This document shows, piece after piece, positions 8,304 to 16,916 of a stretch of 64,000 nt of DNA; position 1 is the stretch's first letter, and the number at the start of each line of letters is the position of its first letter. The notes beneath the pieces were generated by a model. It saw only the letters and a program-made list of their open reading frames with translations. It had not been told where the DNA came from and ran no database searches. Made by a program: the position numbers and the translations under genes. This stretch comes from Desulforamulus aeronauticus DSM 10349 (GTDB lineage Bacteria > Bacillota > Desulfotomaculia > Desulfotomaculales > Desulfotomaculaceae): contig NZ_FRAR01000026.1 in NCBI RefSeq assembly GCF_900142375.1, forward strand, positions 1-64,000, in the 5' to 3' direction.

Positions 8304-9326
8304 TTACGCTTTCGGCTTGTCATAGACCTCTTCCTTAGATCGATAGCGCTCCTCTGCCACCGCCCTAATAAGCATAAAAATAATTAAGCTACTTAAAATA
8401 GCCGCCGAGCTCAACATCAGATATCCCGCCAAGGTTGGCATTAACAAATGCCTAAGCACCACCGCCACCCCTGCCAAGACCAAAGTTACTCCGAAATAGA
8501 ACCTAATTTTCATACCCTTGACATAGCCGGTCGCCGCTGAACCAATTTGGATTCCCACCGCTGCACCCACCAACATTACCAGTGCACCAATAATTTCTAC
8601 CTTACCGGACATAGCATAAATATAAGTTCCCCAGGAATTGGTAATTAGGATAGCAAATAAATCCGTACCCACTGCCATTACTGTCGGCAGTCCTAAACAA
8701 TAGATTAGAATGGGGACACGCACAAAGCCTCCCCCTACCCCGAGAAATCCAGAAATGAAACCGATAGAAATACTTAAAAAGACAACAATCCAAATAGAAA
8801 TATTCTTAACCCCGGAGGTAGGAAAACTGATGTAAGGTCCAAGCCTCAACCCCCGTATCCAAAGTACTACTCTCGATGGTTTTCTCTCAATACTCTCTTT
8901 TTGTATTTCACTTAACCTAGAATACCAATAATAATCCTTTAGCATGAATAACCCTAGGGAGAAAAGTAAAACCATATATACGATTCTAACAATAGGACCT
9001 ACCTGTCCTATTTTCTCTAGATATAAGATTGCTTGTTTCCCTAAAGAAACCCCGATCATACCTAATAATCCCATCATAAGACCCAATTTAAAATCAACAT
9101 GCCGCAACAAAGCATGTTTAAAGCTAGCAACAATGGATTTGCCAAAAATATGGGCAATGTCCGTGCCAATAGCAAAAGCCATGGGAAAACCAAAAATATG
9201 CAAAGAGGGTGTAATGATATAGGCGCCGCCGGTGCCAAAAAAACCACCCAAAACCCCTACAAAAAAACCCAGCAGCAGTAACGCCCAGCCGTTAACATCG
9301 GCATTCGCTATTGGTAGATGCAGCAA
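8304..9326 (-). CDS. TauE/SafE family anion exporter
   Basis: A 340-residue membrane protein with two TauE/SafE half-repeats. The first starts at GFFVGVLGGFFGTGGAYIITP (near residue 20) and the second at GFISGFLGVGGGFVRVPIL (near residue 190). Each carries the family's glycine-rich G-x-G-G-G motif followed by a hydrophobic helix. The family exports sulfite, sulfoacetate and similar organosulfur anions; the actual substrate is unknown. Its start lies just downstream of a 52-residue membrane protein gene, so the two form an operon. A second TauE/SafE gene is at 12182-13084. Confidence 0.85.
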   Translation of the reverse strand: MLHLPIANADVNGWALLLLGFFVGVLGGFFGTGGAYIITPSLHIFGFPMAFAIGTDIAHIFGKSIVASFKHALLRHVDFKLGLMMGLLGMIGVSLGKQAILYLEKIGQVGPIVRIVYMVLLFSLGLFMLKDYYWYSRLSEIQKESIERKPSRVVLWIRGLRLGPYISFPTSGVKNISIWIVVFLSISIGFISGFLGVGGGFVRVPILIYCLGLPTVMAVGTDLFAILITNSWGTYIYAMSGKVEIIGALVMLVGAAVGIQIGSAATGYVKGMKIRFYFGVTLVLAGVAVVLRHLLMPTLAGYLMLSSAAILSSLIIFMLIRAVAEERYRSKEEVYDKPKA

Positions 9327-9344
9327 TTTTCACTCCCCCCTGCT

Positions 9345-9503
9345 CTATTTTTCCCCTCTGATACCCAACAATCGTAACACAACTTCTGTCGTCAAACCTA
9401 CCGAAATACCAACCAAGGCCATTAAAGTTACCACGATTAAGCCATACTGAGCTTTGTGTAGGTGGTAAAGGGCCACAATATATTCATTTAGGGATTCAAA
9501 CAC
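9345..9503 (-). CDS. Small single-span membrane protein, co-transcribed with TauE/SafE
   Basis: This 52-residue frame starts at GTG 9503 with an ideal RBS (GGAGGTG, 7 nt upstream) and ends 18 nt before the TauE/SafE start. It reads MFESLNEYIVALYHLHKAQY, then a hydrophobic span (GLIVVTLMALVGISVGL) and a charged end RLLGIRGEK. I do not recognise a family. The context suggests an accessory peptide for the exporter, which is an inference. Confidence 0.6.
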   Translation of the reverse strand: MFESLNEYIVALYHLHKAQYGLIVVTLMALVGISVGLTTEVVLRLLGIRGEK

Positions 9504-9872
9504 AAAGCTTCACCTCCATCTAAAAACACTAACTTTGTAGTGACAACTTTTCTCAATAAAACTCCTAAAGTGTTAGTTAAAAATACTTTATGTGGTGACA
9601 AATTAGTGAATATTATCACTTACTCTGCTACGTTATAGTGTACAAAATTCATCTCCTAAAACTTCTTTTTTTCACCGATATGCTAGCATATTATCATAAT
9701 GATATCAAGGAATTTCAAGAAATAGGAGATCCTGAAAATTTATACTTACAAATGTTTTTGATACTTAGTTAGTGTTAGTTTTTGTAGTATTTTTTCAAAA
9801 ACATAAGGATATGACAAACAGGTTCTTCCATTAACAAATTTGAAGTGATATAATTCACTTAGTATATGCTCC
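9504..9872. other. Intergenic region, divergent promoters
   Basis: AT-rich spacer between the TauE operon and the CoA-transferase gene. It contains a repeated TGTRGTGACAA (about 9535-9545 and 9591-9601) and a repeated TTAGTTAGTGTTAG/AAAGTGTTAGTTA. These may be regulator sites, but I cannot assign them. No gene, tRNA or terminator is seen. Confidence 0.3.
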
Positions 9873-9888
9873 CGGAGGTGACGTAAAT

Positions 9889-11214
9889 TTGGTATGGTTT
9901 AAAGCGGGACCTTTATTTGAAGATGCAAACAAGTTGTCTACTATGTACGAAGAAAAACTGGTTTCAGCCACCGAGGCTGTTGCTGCTATTTCCTCCAACG
10001 ACAATGTCGTGGTTCCCCCCGGTGCTGCGGAACCTGAAATTTTGATGGAAGCCCTGGCAAATCGCAAGGGTGATTTGAAAGATGTGCGAATTCATCAAAT
10101 GCTTCCTTTAAGAGAAGCCAGCTACCTAAAGCCTGGCATGGAACGGCATTTCAGGCATGTATCTTGGCTTACCAGCAGTGTCGTAAAAAGAGGGGTTAAA
10201 GAAGGGCGCGCTGGGGTAATGCCCGGTTACCTTTATGAGTACCCCAGGTTCATTCGGGATATGGATGTGGATGTCTTTATGGGAACAGTATCCCCCATGG
10301 ATGAGCACGGTTATTTCAGTTTTGGTGTATCTGTAGATTATACAATAGCCGCTGCAGGTTGTGCCAAAAAAGTGATTCTACTCGTTAATCCCCATATGCC
10401 TAGGACGATGGGTTACAGTGTTATTCATATCTCTCAGGCAGATTTAATTGTTGAGGATACTACTCCCTTATTAGAGTTGCCCAAACCAGAATTAAATAAA
10501 ATTCACAGCAAAATTGGCGATTATGTATGTGAATTAGTCGAGGACGGCTCAACCATTCAGCTTGGGCTAGGCTCCTTAGCCAATGCAACGGCTCTCTGTC
10601 TAAGTATAAAAAAAGGACTGGGGATTCACACCCACTTTATTACAGATACCATCGTAGATTTGGTTGAATGCGGAGCAGTCACCAATCGACGAAAAAATAT
10701 TCACCAAGGTAAAATTATCTGTAGCTCCGCAGTTGGCTCCAGGCGTCTTTACCAGTTTATGAATAACAACCCTTTGTTTGAAATGCATGCCGTCAACTAC
10801 ACCAACGACCCTCTTATCATTGCTAAAAACAATAATATGGTTGCCATTAACTCTGTTGATGAAATTGACCTCCTGGGCCAGTGCGCCTCGGAACCAATTG
10901 GACCCAAACTATATTCCGGCACCGGGGAACAGGTGGACTTTGCCAGAGGTGCCATGAATGCCCAAAATGGTAAAAGTATTGTGGTTCTTCAATCCACTCA
11001 CAAAGGTCGAACAAAAATTGTTCCAATGCTGGAAAGTGGTTCGGTGGTTAGTCTTAGCAGAAACGATGTTGACTACGTGGTTACGGAATACGGCATTGCT
11101 AAACTTCGAGGTAAAACTTACCGTCAAAGAGCGGAAGCATTAATTGCCATTTCTCACCCAGACCACCGGGATGGCTTAACGGAGGCTGCTAAAAAGTTTG
11201 GTTTAACCAGATAA
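9889..11214 (+). CDS. Acetyl-CoA hydrolase/transferase family protein (4-hydroxybutyrate CoA-transferase-like)
   Basis: A 441-residue family I-type CoA transferase with the two-domain layout. The N-terminal half covers about residues 20-200. The C-terminal half contains TDTIVDLVECGAVTNRRK, then the segment NSVDEIDLLGQCASE, in which the family's catalytic glutamate normally sits, and later a glycine-rich GSGVV-type CoA-binding stretch. It would move CoA between acetyl-CoA and a short-chain acid. The start is TTG 9889, chosen for the GGAGGTGA 8 nt upstream. It is monocistronic, with a terminator at 11222-11271. Acyl substrate not determinable. Confidence 0.8.
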   Translation: MVWFKAGPLFEDANKLSTMYEEKLVSATEAVAAISSNDNVVVPPGAAEPEILMEALANRKGDLKDVRIHQMLPLREASYLKPGMERHFRHVSWLTSSVVKRGVKEGRAGVMPGYLYEYPRFIRDMDVDVFMGTVSPMDEHGYFSFGVSVDYTIAAAGCAKKVILLVNPHMPRTMGYSVIHISQADLIVEDTTPLLELPKPELNKIHSKIGDYVCELVEDGSTIQLGLGSLANATALCLSIKKGLGIHTHFITDTIVDLVECGAVTNRRKNIHQGKIICSSAVGSRRLYQFMNNNPLFEMHAVNYTNDPLIIAKNNNMVAINSVDEIDLLGQCASEPIGPKLYSGTGEQVDFARGAMNAQNGKSIVVLQSTHKGRTKIVPMLESGSVVSLSRNDVDYVVTEYGIAKLRGKTYRQRAEALIAISHPDHRDGLTEAAKKFGLTR

Positions 11215-11221
11215 GTATCAG

Positions 11222-11271
11222 GGGAGTGTCGCAAAACTACTTTTTGTGTAGTAAGCGGCACTCCCTTTTTT
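11222..11271. terminator. Hairpin terminator, interspersed family 2 copy 2
   Basis: GGGAGTGTCGC pairs with GCGGCACTCCC around AAAACTACTTTTTGTGTAGTAA, followed by TTTTTT. It resembles copies at 8213 and 16859. After both this copy and the 8213 copy, a further shared motif TTCATTGTGYARCAAC follows (8287-8302 and 11342-11357). Confidence 0.75.
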
Positions 11272-11361
11272 GCCGTAGGCGTAGTTAGTTTACACAGGAC
11301 ACACGTTCGCTATGTTGCAAGACTGTCTTTCGCATCATCAATTCATTGTGCAACAACCTTC

Positions 11362-12180
11362 TTAATGATGACGAAGCTGTCTCAAAAGACGTGTCCTTTT
11401 TTCCTCTTCCTTATGTTGTTCAACCATTTCTAAGATTTGTGCCACTGTAAGCAGCAGAATCGGTAGCATAAAAAGAGAGATTACCAACACTGCTGAAATA
11501 GACAGTTCCTTAGAGCCTAAAGAGAGGATTGAGGCTGGCCTTATTTGCAAAACTTGGGTTGGTGCAGCAATTACTTTGTTATCCATCACAGTCAAAGCAG
11601 TTACTTTGATCTCCCCCAGAGGCATTCCCGCTAGCAGAGGAATATCCACCCAAAATTGTTGTCCTTGGCGTTGGACCACTCCCTGACGCAAAGCCAACAT
11701 CTGCTCATGATCTTTTATTTTAAGGGCTAAGCTTAGGTAATCCTGCTGGTACTTCTCATAGGACTCACCCAAATTTTGTCTCATTCTTGTCCAGGCCTTC
11801 TCTTTTAACTGACGATAGTCTGGGTTAACCCCCAGGGTATCCCAATATTGTATCGGAATTTTTTCCACAGATTGCGAAGTGAGAACTTGATAAAAACCCG
11901 GCAAACCAAGGACTTCCGCTTCGGAACATTTAACAAAGGAATGATTCTGAGAAAGGCTAACTAAAACCGGACGCATTGGCCCTTCCACCCGCACAATCAC
12001 CGGTAACCCTTCCGGAATTTGCCCAAAAACGGTTATCTTTTCTTTTGTCGGATTCAACCCCACCTCAATTTCATCCTTGGAAAGTTGACAGGAAATACTT
12101 GCCGCACTGGCTGCCAGCGGTGCTGTTAAGAACAAGCAAAGGATTAGGAAAACCGTCATTTTCAAACCGGACACCCCCAA
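11362..12180 (-). CDS. TIGR02186-like membrane protein, partner of TauE/SafE exporter
   Basis: A 272-residue protein with signal peptide (MTVFLILCLFLTAPLAASAAS), a periplasm-facing body beginning SISCQLSKDEIEVGLNPTKE, and one C-terminal transmembrane span near residues 228-250 with a charged cytoplasmic tail. The N-terminal strand pattern, including ITVFGQIPEG, resembles TIGR02186 proteins (putative Alph_Pro_TM), which in proteobacteria are encoded beside TauE/SafE transporters. The same neighbour is present here: its start follows the upstream TauE/SafE stop by one base, so they are translationally coupled. Function unknown. Confidence 0.65.
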   Translation of the reverse strand: MGVSGLKMTVFLILCLFLTAPLAASAASISCQLSKDEIEVGLNPTKEKITVFGQIPEGLPVIVRVEGPMRPVLVSLSQNHSFVKCSEAEVLGLPGFYQVLTSQSVEKIPIQYWDTLGVNPDYRQLKEKAWTRMRQNLGESYEKYQQDYLSLALKIKDHEQMLALRQGVVQRQGQQFWVDIPLLAGMPLGEIKVTALTVMDNKVIAAPTQVLQIRPASILSLGSKELSISAVLVISLFMLPILLLTVAQILEMVEQHKEEEKRTRLLRQLRHH

Positions 12181-12181
12181 A

Positions 12182-13084
12182 CTAACCCAACAGTTGAAGG
12201 GGAAACTGATAATGCTGAAGGAGCAAGTCCTGGGGTTGTGTTGAAGATAATGCCCAAAGGGTCACCGAGGTAATGATTACCATTAAGGCAGCCACAGGTA
12301 CAGGACATAGCTTATTTTTGTGTCGGAGAACAGAGAGTACTAAAACGGCCAGGGCAGTACCCAAAAATAGCCACAACAGCATCTGTAGTGTAATGGGATA
12401 TAAGAGCACCCCGCTGCTTAAGGAACTAACGATCGCCCCTATAAAACTGACAACCACACCAGTACCTACTGCCACCATGGCCGGAATATCCAGCCCGACG
12501 ATCAGCAACGGACTCAGCAGCAAAACTGCCAACGGACCCCATAGAAAGGTCCCCATAGCAAATCCCGCTCCCAAAATGACTAGAATTACCGCTGAAAGTG
12601 TGATTCCCGAAAAGGGCAGAGAAACTTTTCCAGGAACTCTTTTTACCAGTTGCAAGAATTTTTTTCGGGTTAAATTGTTCGGGGCGGGTAATAACCGAAA
12701 GGGCTTTGCACGATAGATTACAGCACCCACTAGCAAAATAAGATACGGTATTAACACAATTAGCTTAAACCAGGCAAGATTATTGGTTAAGGCTGCCAGT
12801 TTGGCGGCAAACAAAGTACCCGGTAAAAAGCCCGCCAAAATCCATAGCGTCAACCGCAAATCAACATTTCCTGCTTGACACATGCCAACTACTCGCGGGA
12901 CTAGGAGAGCTGCCAGATGAGCTAACGCCACGGGAATAGCTATATCAGGTGTTAATCCAGTTACCAGCATCAGAAGGGGAACAATAAGATAGACTCCTGC
13001 ATTCCCTATGGCAGAAGCTAAACCACCGGAAATGATACCCATTAGCAAAAAAGTAATAGCACCTGAGAAAAAAATATTTTCCAT
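12182..13084 (-). CDS. TauE/SafE family anion exporter (second copy)
   Basis: A 300-residue membrane protein with 8 or so spans and the two TauE/SafE repeats: SGGLASAIGNAGVYLIVPLLM near residue 20 and GAGFAMGTFLWGPLAVLLLSPLLI near residue 175. The second repeat's glycine motif is less canonical than in the 8304-9326 copy. It is the first gene of an operon with the TIGR02186-like gene. A sigma-54 promoter (13126-13143) lies 42 bp upstream, and the NtrC-type regulator gene is immediately upstream, so sigma-54-dependent control is expected. Substrate unknown; sulfite or another sulfur oxyanion is the family precedent. Confidence 0.82.
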   Translation of the reverse strand: MENIFFSGAITFLLMGIISGGLASAIGNAGVYLIVPLLMLVTGLTPDIAIPVALAHLAALLVPRVVGMCQAGNVDLRLTLWILAGFLPGTLFAAKLAALTNNLAWFKLIVLIPYLILLVGAVIYRAKPFRLLPAPNNLTRKKFLQLVKRVPGKVSLPFSGITLSAVILVILGAGFAMGTFLWGPLAVLLLSPLLIVGLDIPAMVAVGTGVVVSFIGAIVSSLSSGVLLYPITLQMLLWLFLGTALAVLVLSVLRHKNKLCPVPVAALMVIITSVTLWALSSTQPQDLLLQHYQFPLQLLG

Positions 13085-13125
13085 CCTTGCTCCCCCATTC
13101 CTTAATTACTTATTGATTATCTAAT

Positions 13126-13143
13126 AAGCAAGAAGAATGCCAA
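13126..13143 (-). promoter_or_regulatory. Sigma-54 (-24/-12) promoter for the TauE/TIGR02186 operon
   Basis: On the minus strand TTGGCATTCTTCTTGCTT has GG and GC separated by exactly 10 nt, matching TGGCAC-N5-TTGCW. It lies 42 bp upstream of ATG 13084, next to a sigma-54-dependent activator gene. Confidence 0.8.
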
Positions 13144-13156
13144 CCTAATAAAAATA

Positions 13157-13180
13157 AACGCAACCCCTTAGGGCCGCGTT
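13157..13180 (-). terminator. Terminator of the histidine kinase/regulator operon
   Basis: On the minus strand AACGCGGCCC / GGGTTGCGTT (two G:T pairs) is followed by TATTTTTATTA. It separates regulator transcription from the sigma-54 promoter downstream. Confidence 0.7.
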
Positions 13181-13217
13181 TTGTTTGGCTTTTACTCATT
13201 AATTGTAATGACAAATC

Positions 13218-13254
13218 GGGCAACTTTAACCCACCGTGGGCAATTTTTGCCCAC
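13218..13254. promoter_or_regulatory. Tandem palindromic operators (candidate upstream activator sites)
   Basis: GTGGGCAATTTTTGCCCAC (13236-13254) is a perfect 8-bp inverted repeat with a 3-bp spacer. A second copy, GGGCAACTTTAACCCAC (from 13218), matches it at 14 of 17 positions. The two are offset by 20 bp, about two helical turns, and lie roughly 80-110 bp upstream of the -24/-12 element. That is where NtrC-type activators bind. The first site abuts the regulator stop codon. Confidence 0.65.
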
Positions 13255-14615
13255 TACTCGATCCCAAACTCCTTCATCTTTGCATAAAGAGACCTTCTAT
13301 TGATACCCAACGCCTGGGCTACACTGGTTCGACACCAGTCGTGGTCCTGCAGTGCCTTTAAAATAACCTGTCGCTCGACGTCTGCCACGATTTTCTTTAA
13401 GGGCAAATTTTGCTCAATTGTATTTTGCCAGGGGATGGGTTGCTTTTTCTCTTGGGCAGTAAGTTCTATATCTTCGGGAACCACAATGGGACCTCGAGCC
13501 ATAATAATAGCCCTTTCCACAACATTCTCCAATTCCCTAACATTGCCTGGCCAATCATATGCCAATAAAACCCTCTTGGCTTCTTCTGAAAAACCTTTTA
13601 CCTGCCGGTTAGATTCTCTATTATATTTTGCTAAAAAATGGGCCACCAACAGAGGGATATCTTCTTTTCTCTCCCGCAAAGGTGGAATGGATATATTCAC
13701 CACATTTAATCGAAAAAACAGGTCCTCGCGAAAACCACCTTCCAAAACAGTCTGTTTTAGCTCTCTGTTGGTGGCAACCAAAATTCTTACATCCACCTTT
13801 AGGGTCTCTGTTCCGCCGATCCGGTCAAACTCTTTTTCTTGAATGGCCCTAAGTAGCTTTGCTTGGGTTGAAAGACTGATTTCCCCTATTTCATCAAAGA
13901 AAATGGTTCCCTGGTGAGCCACCTCAAATTTACCGATCTTGGTATTACTAGCTCCCGTAAAGGCTCCCTTTTCATAGCCAAACAATTCACTTTCCAGCAA
14001 ACTGTCCGGTAAATTAGCGCAGTTAATTTTGATAAAGGGTTTATTTCGCCGAGAACTGTTACTATGGATGGCCCTGGCCACTAATTCTTTCCCTGTGCCA
14101 CTTTCTCCCTGGATAAGTACAGTGGCATTACTGTCTGCGACTCGCCCAATATCCTTATAAACTGCCTGCATAGCCATTGAATTACCAATCAAGTTAATTT
14201 CGCTAGCTTCTTCCTTTACATCTTCAGGTTTGAAAGTCACCACCGTATCCGATTGAGCTACCGCCCTTTTCACTAGATTGAGAAATTCATCCAGGTCAAA
14301 GGGTTTAACAATGTAATCAAAGGCACCCAGCTTCATAGACCGAATGGCTACCTCGGTGGTACCAAAGGCCGTCATTAAAATAACTGGGGTAGTAAAACCA
14401 TTCTCTTTAATCTTTTCTAAGAGTGAGAAGCCATCCCTTTCAGGCATGCGAATATCCGTAATAAGCACATCTGGCTTAAACCGTCGTAGTTTCTCAAGAC
14501 ATTCCTCACCATTCACAGCAGTTTCTACCCGGTAATGTTCGTCGGTTAAAACATCGTAAAGAAACTGTCTTACACTTTCTTCATCGTCAACTACCAGCAC
14601 CAGTTTTTGGTTCAT
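13254..14615 (-). CDS. Sigma-54-dependent response regulator (NtrC/AtoC family)
   Basis: About 453 residues with receiver, AAA+ and Fis-type helix-turn-helix domains. The receiver begins VLVVDDEES and has the phospho-acceptor D in DVLITDIRMP. The AAA+ domain has Walker A GESGTGKE, the sigma-54-contacting GAFTGA loop and DEIGEI Walker B. The C-terminal HTH is QALGINRRSLYAKM. I place the start at ATG 14615 because AGGAGGTG lies 10 nt upstream; a frame extension to 14645 has no RBS. It is downstream of the histidine kinase and is the obvious activator of the sigma-54 promoter at 13126-13143. Confidence 0.9.
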   Translation of the reverse strand: MNQKLVLVVDDEESVRQFLYDVLTDEHYRVETAVNGEECLEKLRRFKPDVLITDIRMPERDGFSLLEKIKENGFTTPVILMTAFGTTEVAIRSMKLGAFDYIVKPFDLDEFLNLVKRAVAQSDTVVTFKPEDVKEEASEINLIGNSMAMQAVYKDIGRVADSNATVLIQGESGTGKELVARAIHSNSSRRNKPFIKINCANLPDSLLESELFGYEKGAFTGASNTKIGKFEVAHQGTIFFDEIGEISLSTQAKLLRAIQEKEFDRIGGTETLKVDVRILVATNRELKQTVLEGGFREDLFFRLNVVNISIPPLRERKEDIPLLVAHFLAKYNRESNRQVKGFSEEAKRVLLAYDWPGNVRELENVVERAIIMARGPIVVPEDIELTAQEKKQPIPWQNTIEQNLPLKKIVADVERQVILKALQDHDWCRTSVAQALGINRRSLYAKMKEFGIE

Positions 14616-14647
14616 AGTTAAGTAACACCTCCTAATGGCTGGCAAGT

Positions 14648-16492
14648 TTATTCTTGCTCTGCAGGCAGTAAAACACGTACCCGAGTTCCTGAACCTAGCT
14701 TACTGCTTATTTCAATTCTACCACCATGGGCACGAATAATCTGATCGGCTATGGTCAAACCCAAACCAGTCCCTTTGGCCCGGTTGGTAAAGAAGGGGTC
14801 AAATAATTGGTTTAGAATATCTTCAGGTATCCCACTGCCCGTGTCCTGAATATCAATATACACCATTTTTTCGGAATCCAGATAGCCGGTGCTTACGCTC
14901 ACCTGCCCCCCTTGAGGCATAGCCTGTACCGCGTTATAAATAATGTTCATGAGCACCTGTTCCATCTGATCGGAATCTAATTTCACTTCGGGTAATCCTT
15001 CTTTGGGTAAAGCAACAAAGGTAATATCGTCTACATGGGTTTCAATAAAAAAATTTAAAACCCGGCTAATGAAGCTGTTGATATTTAGCTGAGTCAATAC
15101 AGCATTGGTTGGTTTGGTAAAAAAAAGTAGTTTATTAACAATAGAATCCAGACGACGTACTTCACGATAGATGGTATTTAAAGATTTAACTGTAGGAGCC
15201 TTATTTTTTAACCAAAACTGAATATAACCACTGATGGAAGTAAGCGGATTTTTTATTTCGTGGGCGACACCAGCCACCAACTGTCCTAAAGAAGCAAGCC
15301 TCTCCTGCCTTCTCATCTGCTCCTCTAGTCGTAGCCTTTGGGTAATATCCCGACAGCTTAGTACTGCTCCCACCAATTGTTGTCCGGCATCCAGCAAAAC
15401 GGACGTACTGGCCAGCAGTTGAAGATTTCTGTCTTTACCTAAGGTAATGAGCATATCTTTCGTTTCTTTTCCCTGTAGACAAGCTTCAAACATTTTTGCG
15501 ATACCGGGGTCAGTAAATACTCGATGATAGGGTTTTTCAACGGCATCTTCCGACAGACAAAATATTTTACGGGCTGAAGAACTGATACTAACAATTCTCC
15601 CCTGTAAATCAACAGCTACAATACCGGCATCGATATTAGCCATAATAATTTCATTGTAATTTTGCACCCTGACTAATCTGGCAGCTAATTCATTAATAGC
15701 CTTAGAAATTTCATCCAACTCACCAATGGCTGGCGGAATTTTATAGTTTAGGTCATATTTTAGCTTCTGCAGACCATTTTTAATACTGGCTACCGTATCC
15801 ATGTAATTTTTAAGGAGAAAGAAAGTACTGCAAAGACCTAACATAAAACCAAAAAATATCACGGTATAGGCAAAGCTTTCTGCCTGAAGGATTTCTTTAT
15901 TGATGCCTCCCAGCCTCTCACCGGCCCAGATGACTGCTACCACCTGCTGATCGTTTAATAAAGGCTGAAAAATAATCAGTTTCTGGTTACCAGACGACCC
16001 CAGTACAATTTCCAAGGATTTTTTAGTCCATATTACCTTTTCAAAGGCATCTTTCCACTGGGCCTGTTCCGACCATTGGGTGTCCTCGGACACGTCTAAA
16101 AGCAAATCTTTAAAATCCATATACGGTAGGTGACTGTCCTGACCCATTTGAACCAGCACTGCCTTGACCTGCGGCGAATAATACCCTAATTCCATCCCAG
16201 GGTGTTTTTGAAATACCTTCATCACTGCACCAGCCAATTCCCTATTCATGGCCTTGATTTGTTCCGTTCGAGGTTTATCGATACTGGTGTGTTTTTCGAT
16301 TAAGCCAGCTACATCCGTTGGCATTGTCCTTGCTAATTCCAGCACAGCCACTTGTAAACTTTCCCGTTGCTCCTCTAATACTGCAGGTTTGCTATGATTA
16401 ACCATATATAACATAGCCCCGGTGATAAGCACCGGCAATAACAGCAAAACACCAACCAGTATCATAAGCTGAAATCTAAATTTTTTAAGCAT
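14648..16492 (-). CDS. Sensor histidine kinase (extracytoplasmic sensor, PAS, HisKA, HATPase)
   Basis: A 614-residue membrane kinase. Transmembrane spans are at about 10-31 and 208-228, enclosing a roughly 175-residue extracytoplasmic sensor. A HAMP-like linker follows to 280, then a PAS domain (about 283-385), the HisKA phospho-acceptor H411 in GVAHEIKNP, and an HATPase_c domain ending in GTGLGLTIADQIIRAHGG. This is the NtrB/AtoS-like class. The stop is 33 bp before the response-regulator start, so they form one operon. The ligand may be the anion handled by the neighbouring TauE/SafE exporter, which is inference from position. Confidence 0.9.
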   Translation of the reverse strand: MLKKFRFQLMILVGVLLLLPVLITGAMLYMVNHSKPAVLEEQRESLQVAVLELARTMPTDVAGLIEKHTSIDKPRTEQIKAMNRELAGAVMKVFQKHPGMELGYYSPQVKAVLVQMGQDSHLPYMDFKDLLLDVSEDTQWSEQAQWKDAFEKVIWTKKSLEIVLGSSGNQKLIIFQPLLNDQQVVAVIWAGERLGGINKEILQAESFAYTVIFFGFMLGLCSTFFLLKNYMDTVASIKNGLQKLKYDLNYKIPPAIGELDEISKAINELAARLVRVQNYNEIIMANIDAGIVAVDLQGRIVSISSSARKIFCLSEDAVEKPYHRVFTDPGIAKMFEACLQGKETKDMLITLGKDRNLQLLASTSVLLDAGQQLVGAVLSCRDITQRLRLEEQMRRQERLASLGQLVAGVAHEIKNPLTSISGYIQFWLKNKAPTVKSLNTIYREVRRLDSIVNKLLFFTKPTNAVLTQLNINSFISRVLNFFIETHVDDITFVALPKEGLPEVKLDSDQMEQVLMNIIYNAVQAMPQGGQVSVSTGYLDSEKMVYIDIQDTGSGIPEDILNQLFDPFFTNRAKGTGLGLTIADQIIRAHGGRIEISSKLGSGTRVRVLLPAEQE

Positions 16493-16624
16493 TGTTTCAC
16501 CTAAAATAAATCATTATTTTATAGTTATATTAGCACTTATCTCAAAGGACAGCCATCGGAAAATAATCTTATTAGTTAAAGGCTTTTGGGCAAAATAAAA
16601 ATACGATAGGGAGGTGATATAAAA

Positions 16625-16846
16625 ATGACCATTATAGATGAATATCACAAAGGTGAGCAGCATAACAAACCTGAATTACAGCAATACTTGCACCATCCGG
16701 TGGGACATACACAGCCAAGAGAGATCAAGTCCCAAAAGGCCCAGCTGAACAGTGTCCACCAGCACGGAACGCAAAAAAGTGTAAAAATGCAAATGGGTCA
16801 CAAGACTGGTGTTCGGGATATGAAGCATAATATTAATCGGGATTAA
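16625..16846 (+). CDS. Small histidine/glutamine-rich hypothetical protein
   Basis: A 73-residue soluble protein rich in His, Gln, Lys and Asn (for example YLHHPVGHTQ and VHQHGTQKSVKMQMGHKTG). It has no signal peptide, membrane span or cysteine. The RBS GGGAGGTGAT lies 8 nt before the ATG, and a perfect terminator hairpin follows the stop. I do not recognise the family. The many histidines and the adjacent metal-uptake operon allow a metal-binding role as a guess only. Confidence 0.6.
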   Translation: MTIIDEYHKGEQHNKPELQQYLHHPVGHTQPREIKSQKAQLNSVHQHGTQKSVKMQMGHKTGVRDMKHNINRD

Positions 16847-16858
16847 TAAGGAGAACAA

Positions 16859-16893
16859 GGGAGTATCGCAAAACTACCTTTTGCGATACTCCC
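16859..16893. terminator. Bidirectional terminator, interspersed family 2 copy 3
   Basis: A perfect 15-bp stem, GGGAGTATCGCAAAA / TTTTGCGATACTCCC, lies between the convergent 73-residue gene and znuB. It shares the ATCGCAAAACTAC core with the hairpin at 11222. Confidence 0.75.
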
Positions 16894-16916
16894 TACATCC
16901 CCAATAAAACGTTTTA

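Noticed and set aside
12273-12716. 147-codon plus-strand frame
   Set aside because: It is antisense to the TauE/SafE gene, with unnatural Thr/Lys-rich composition and no RBS.
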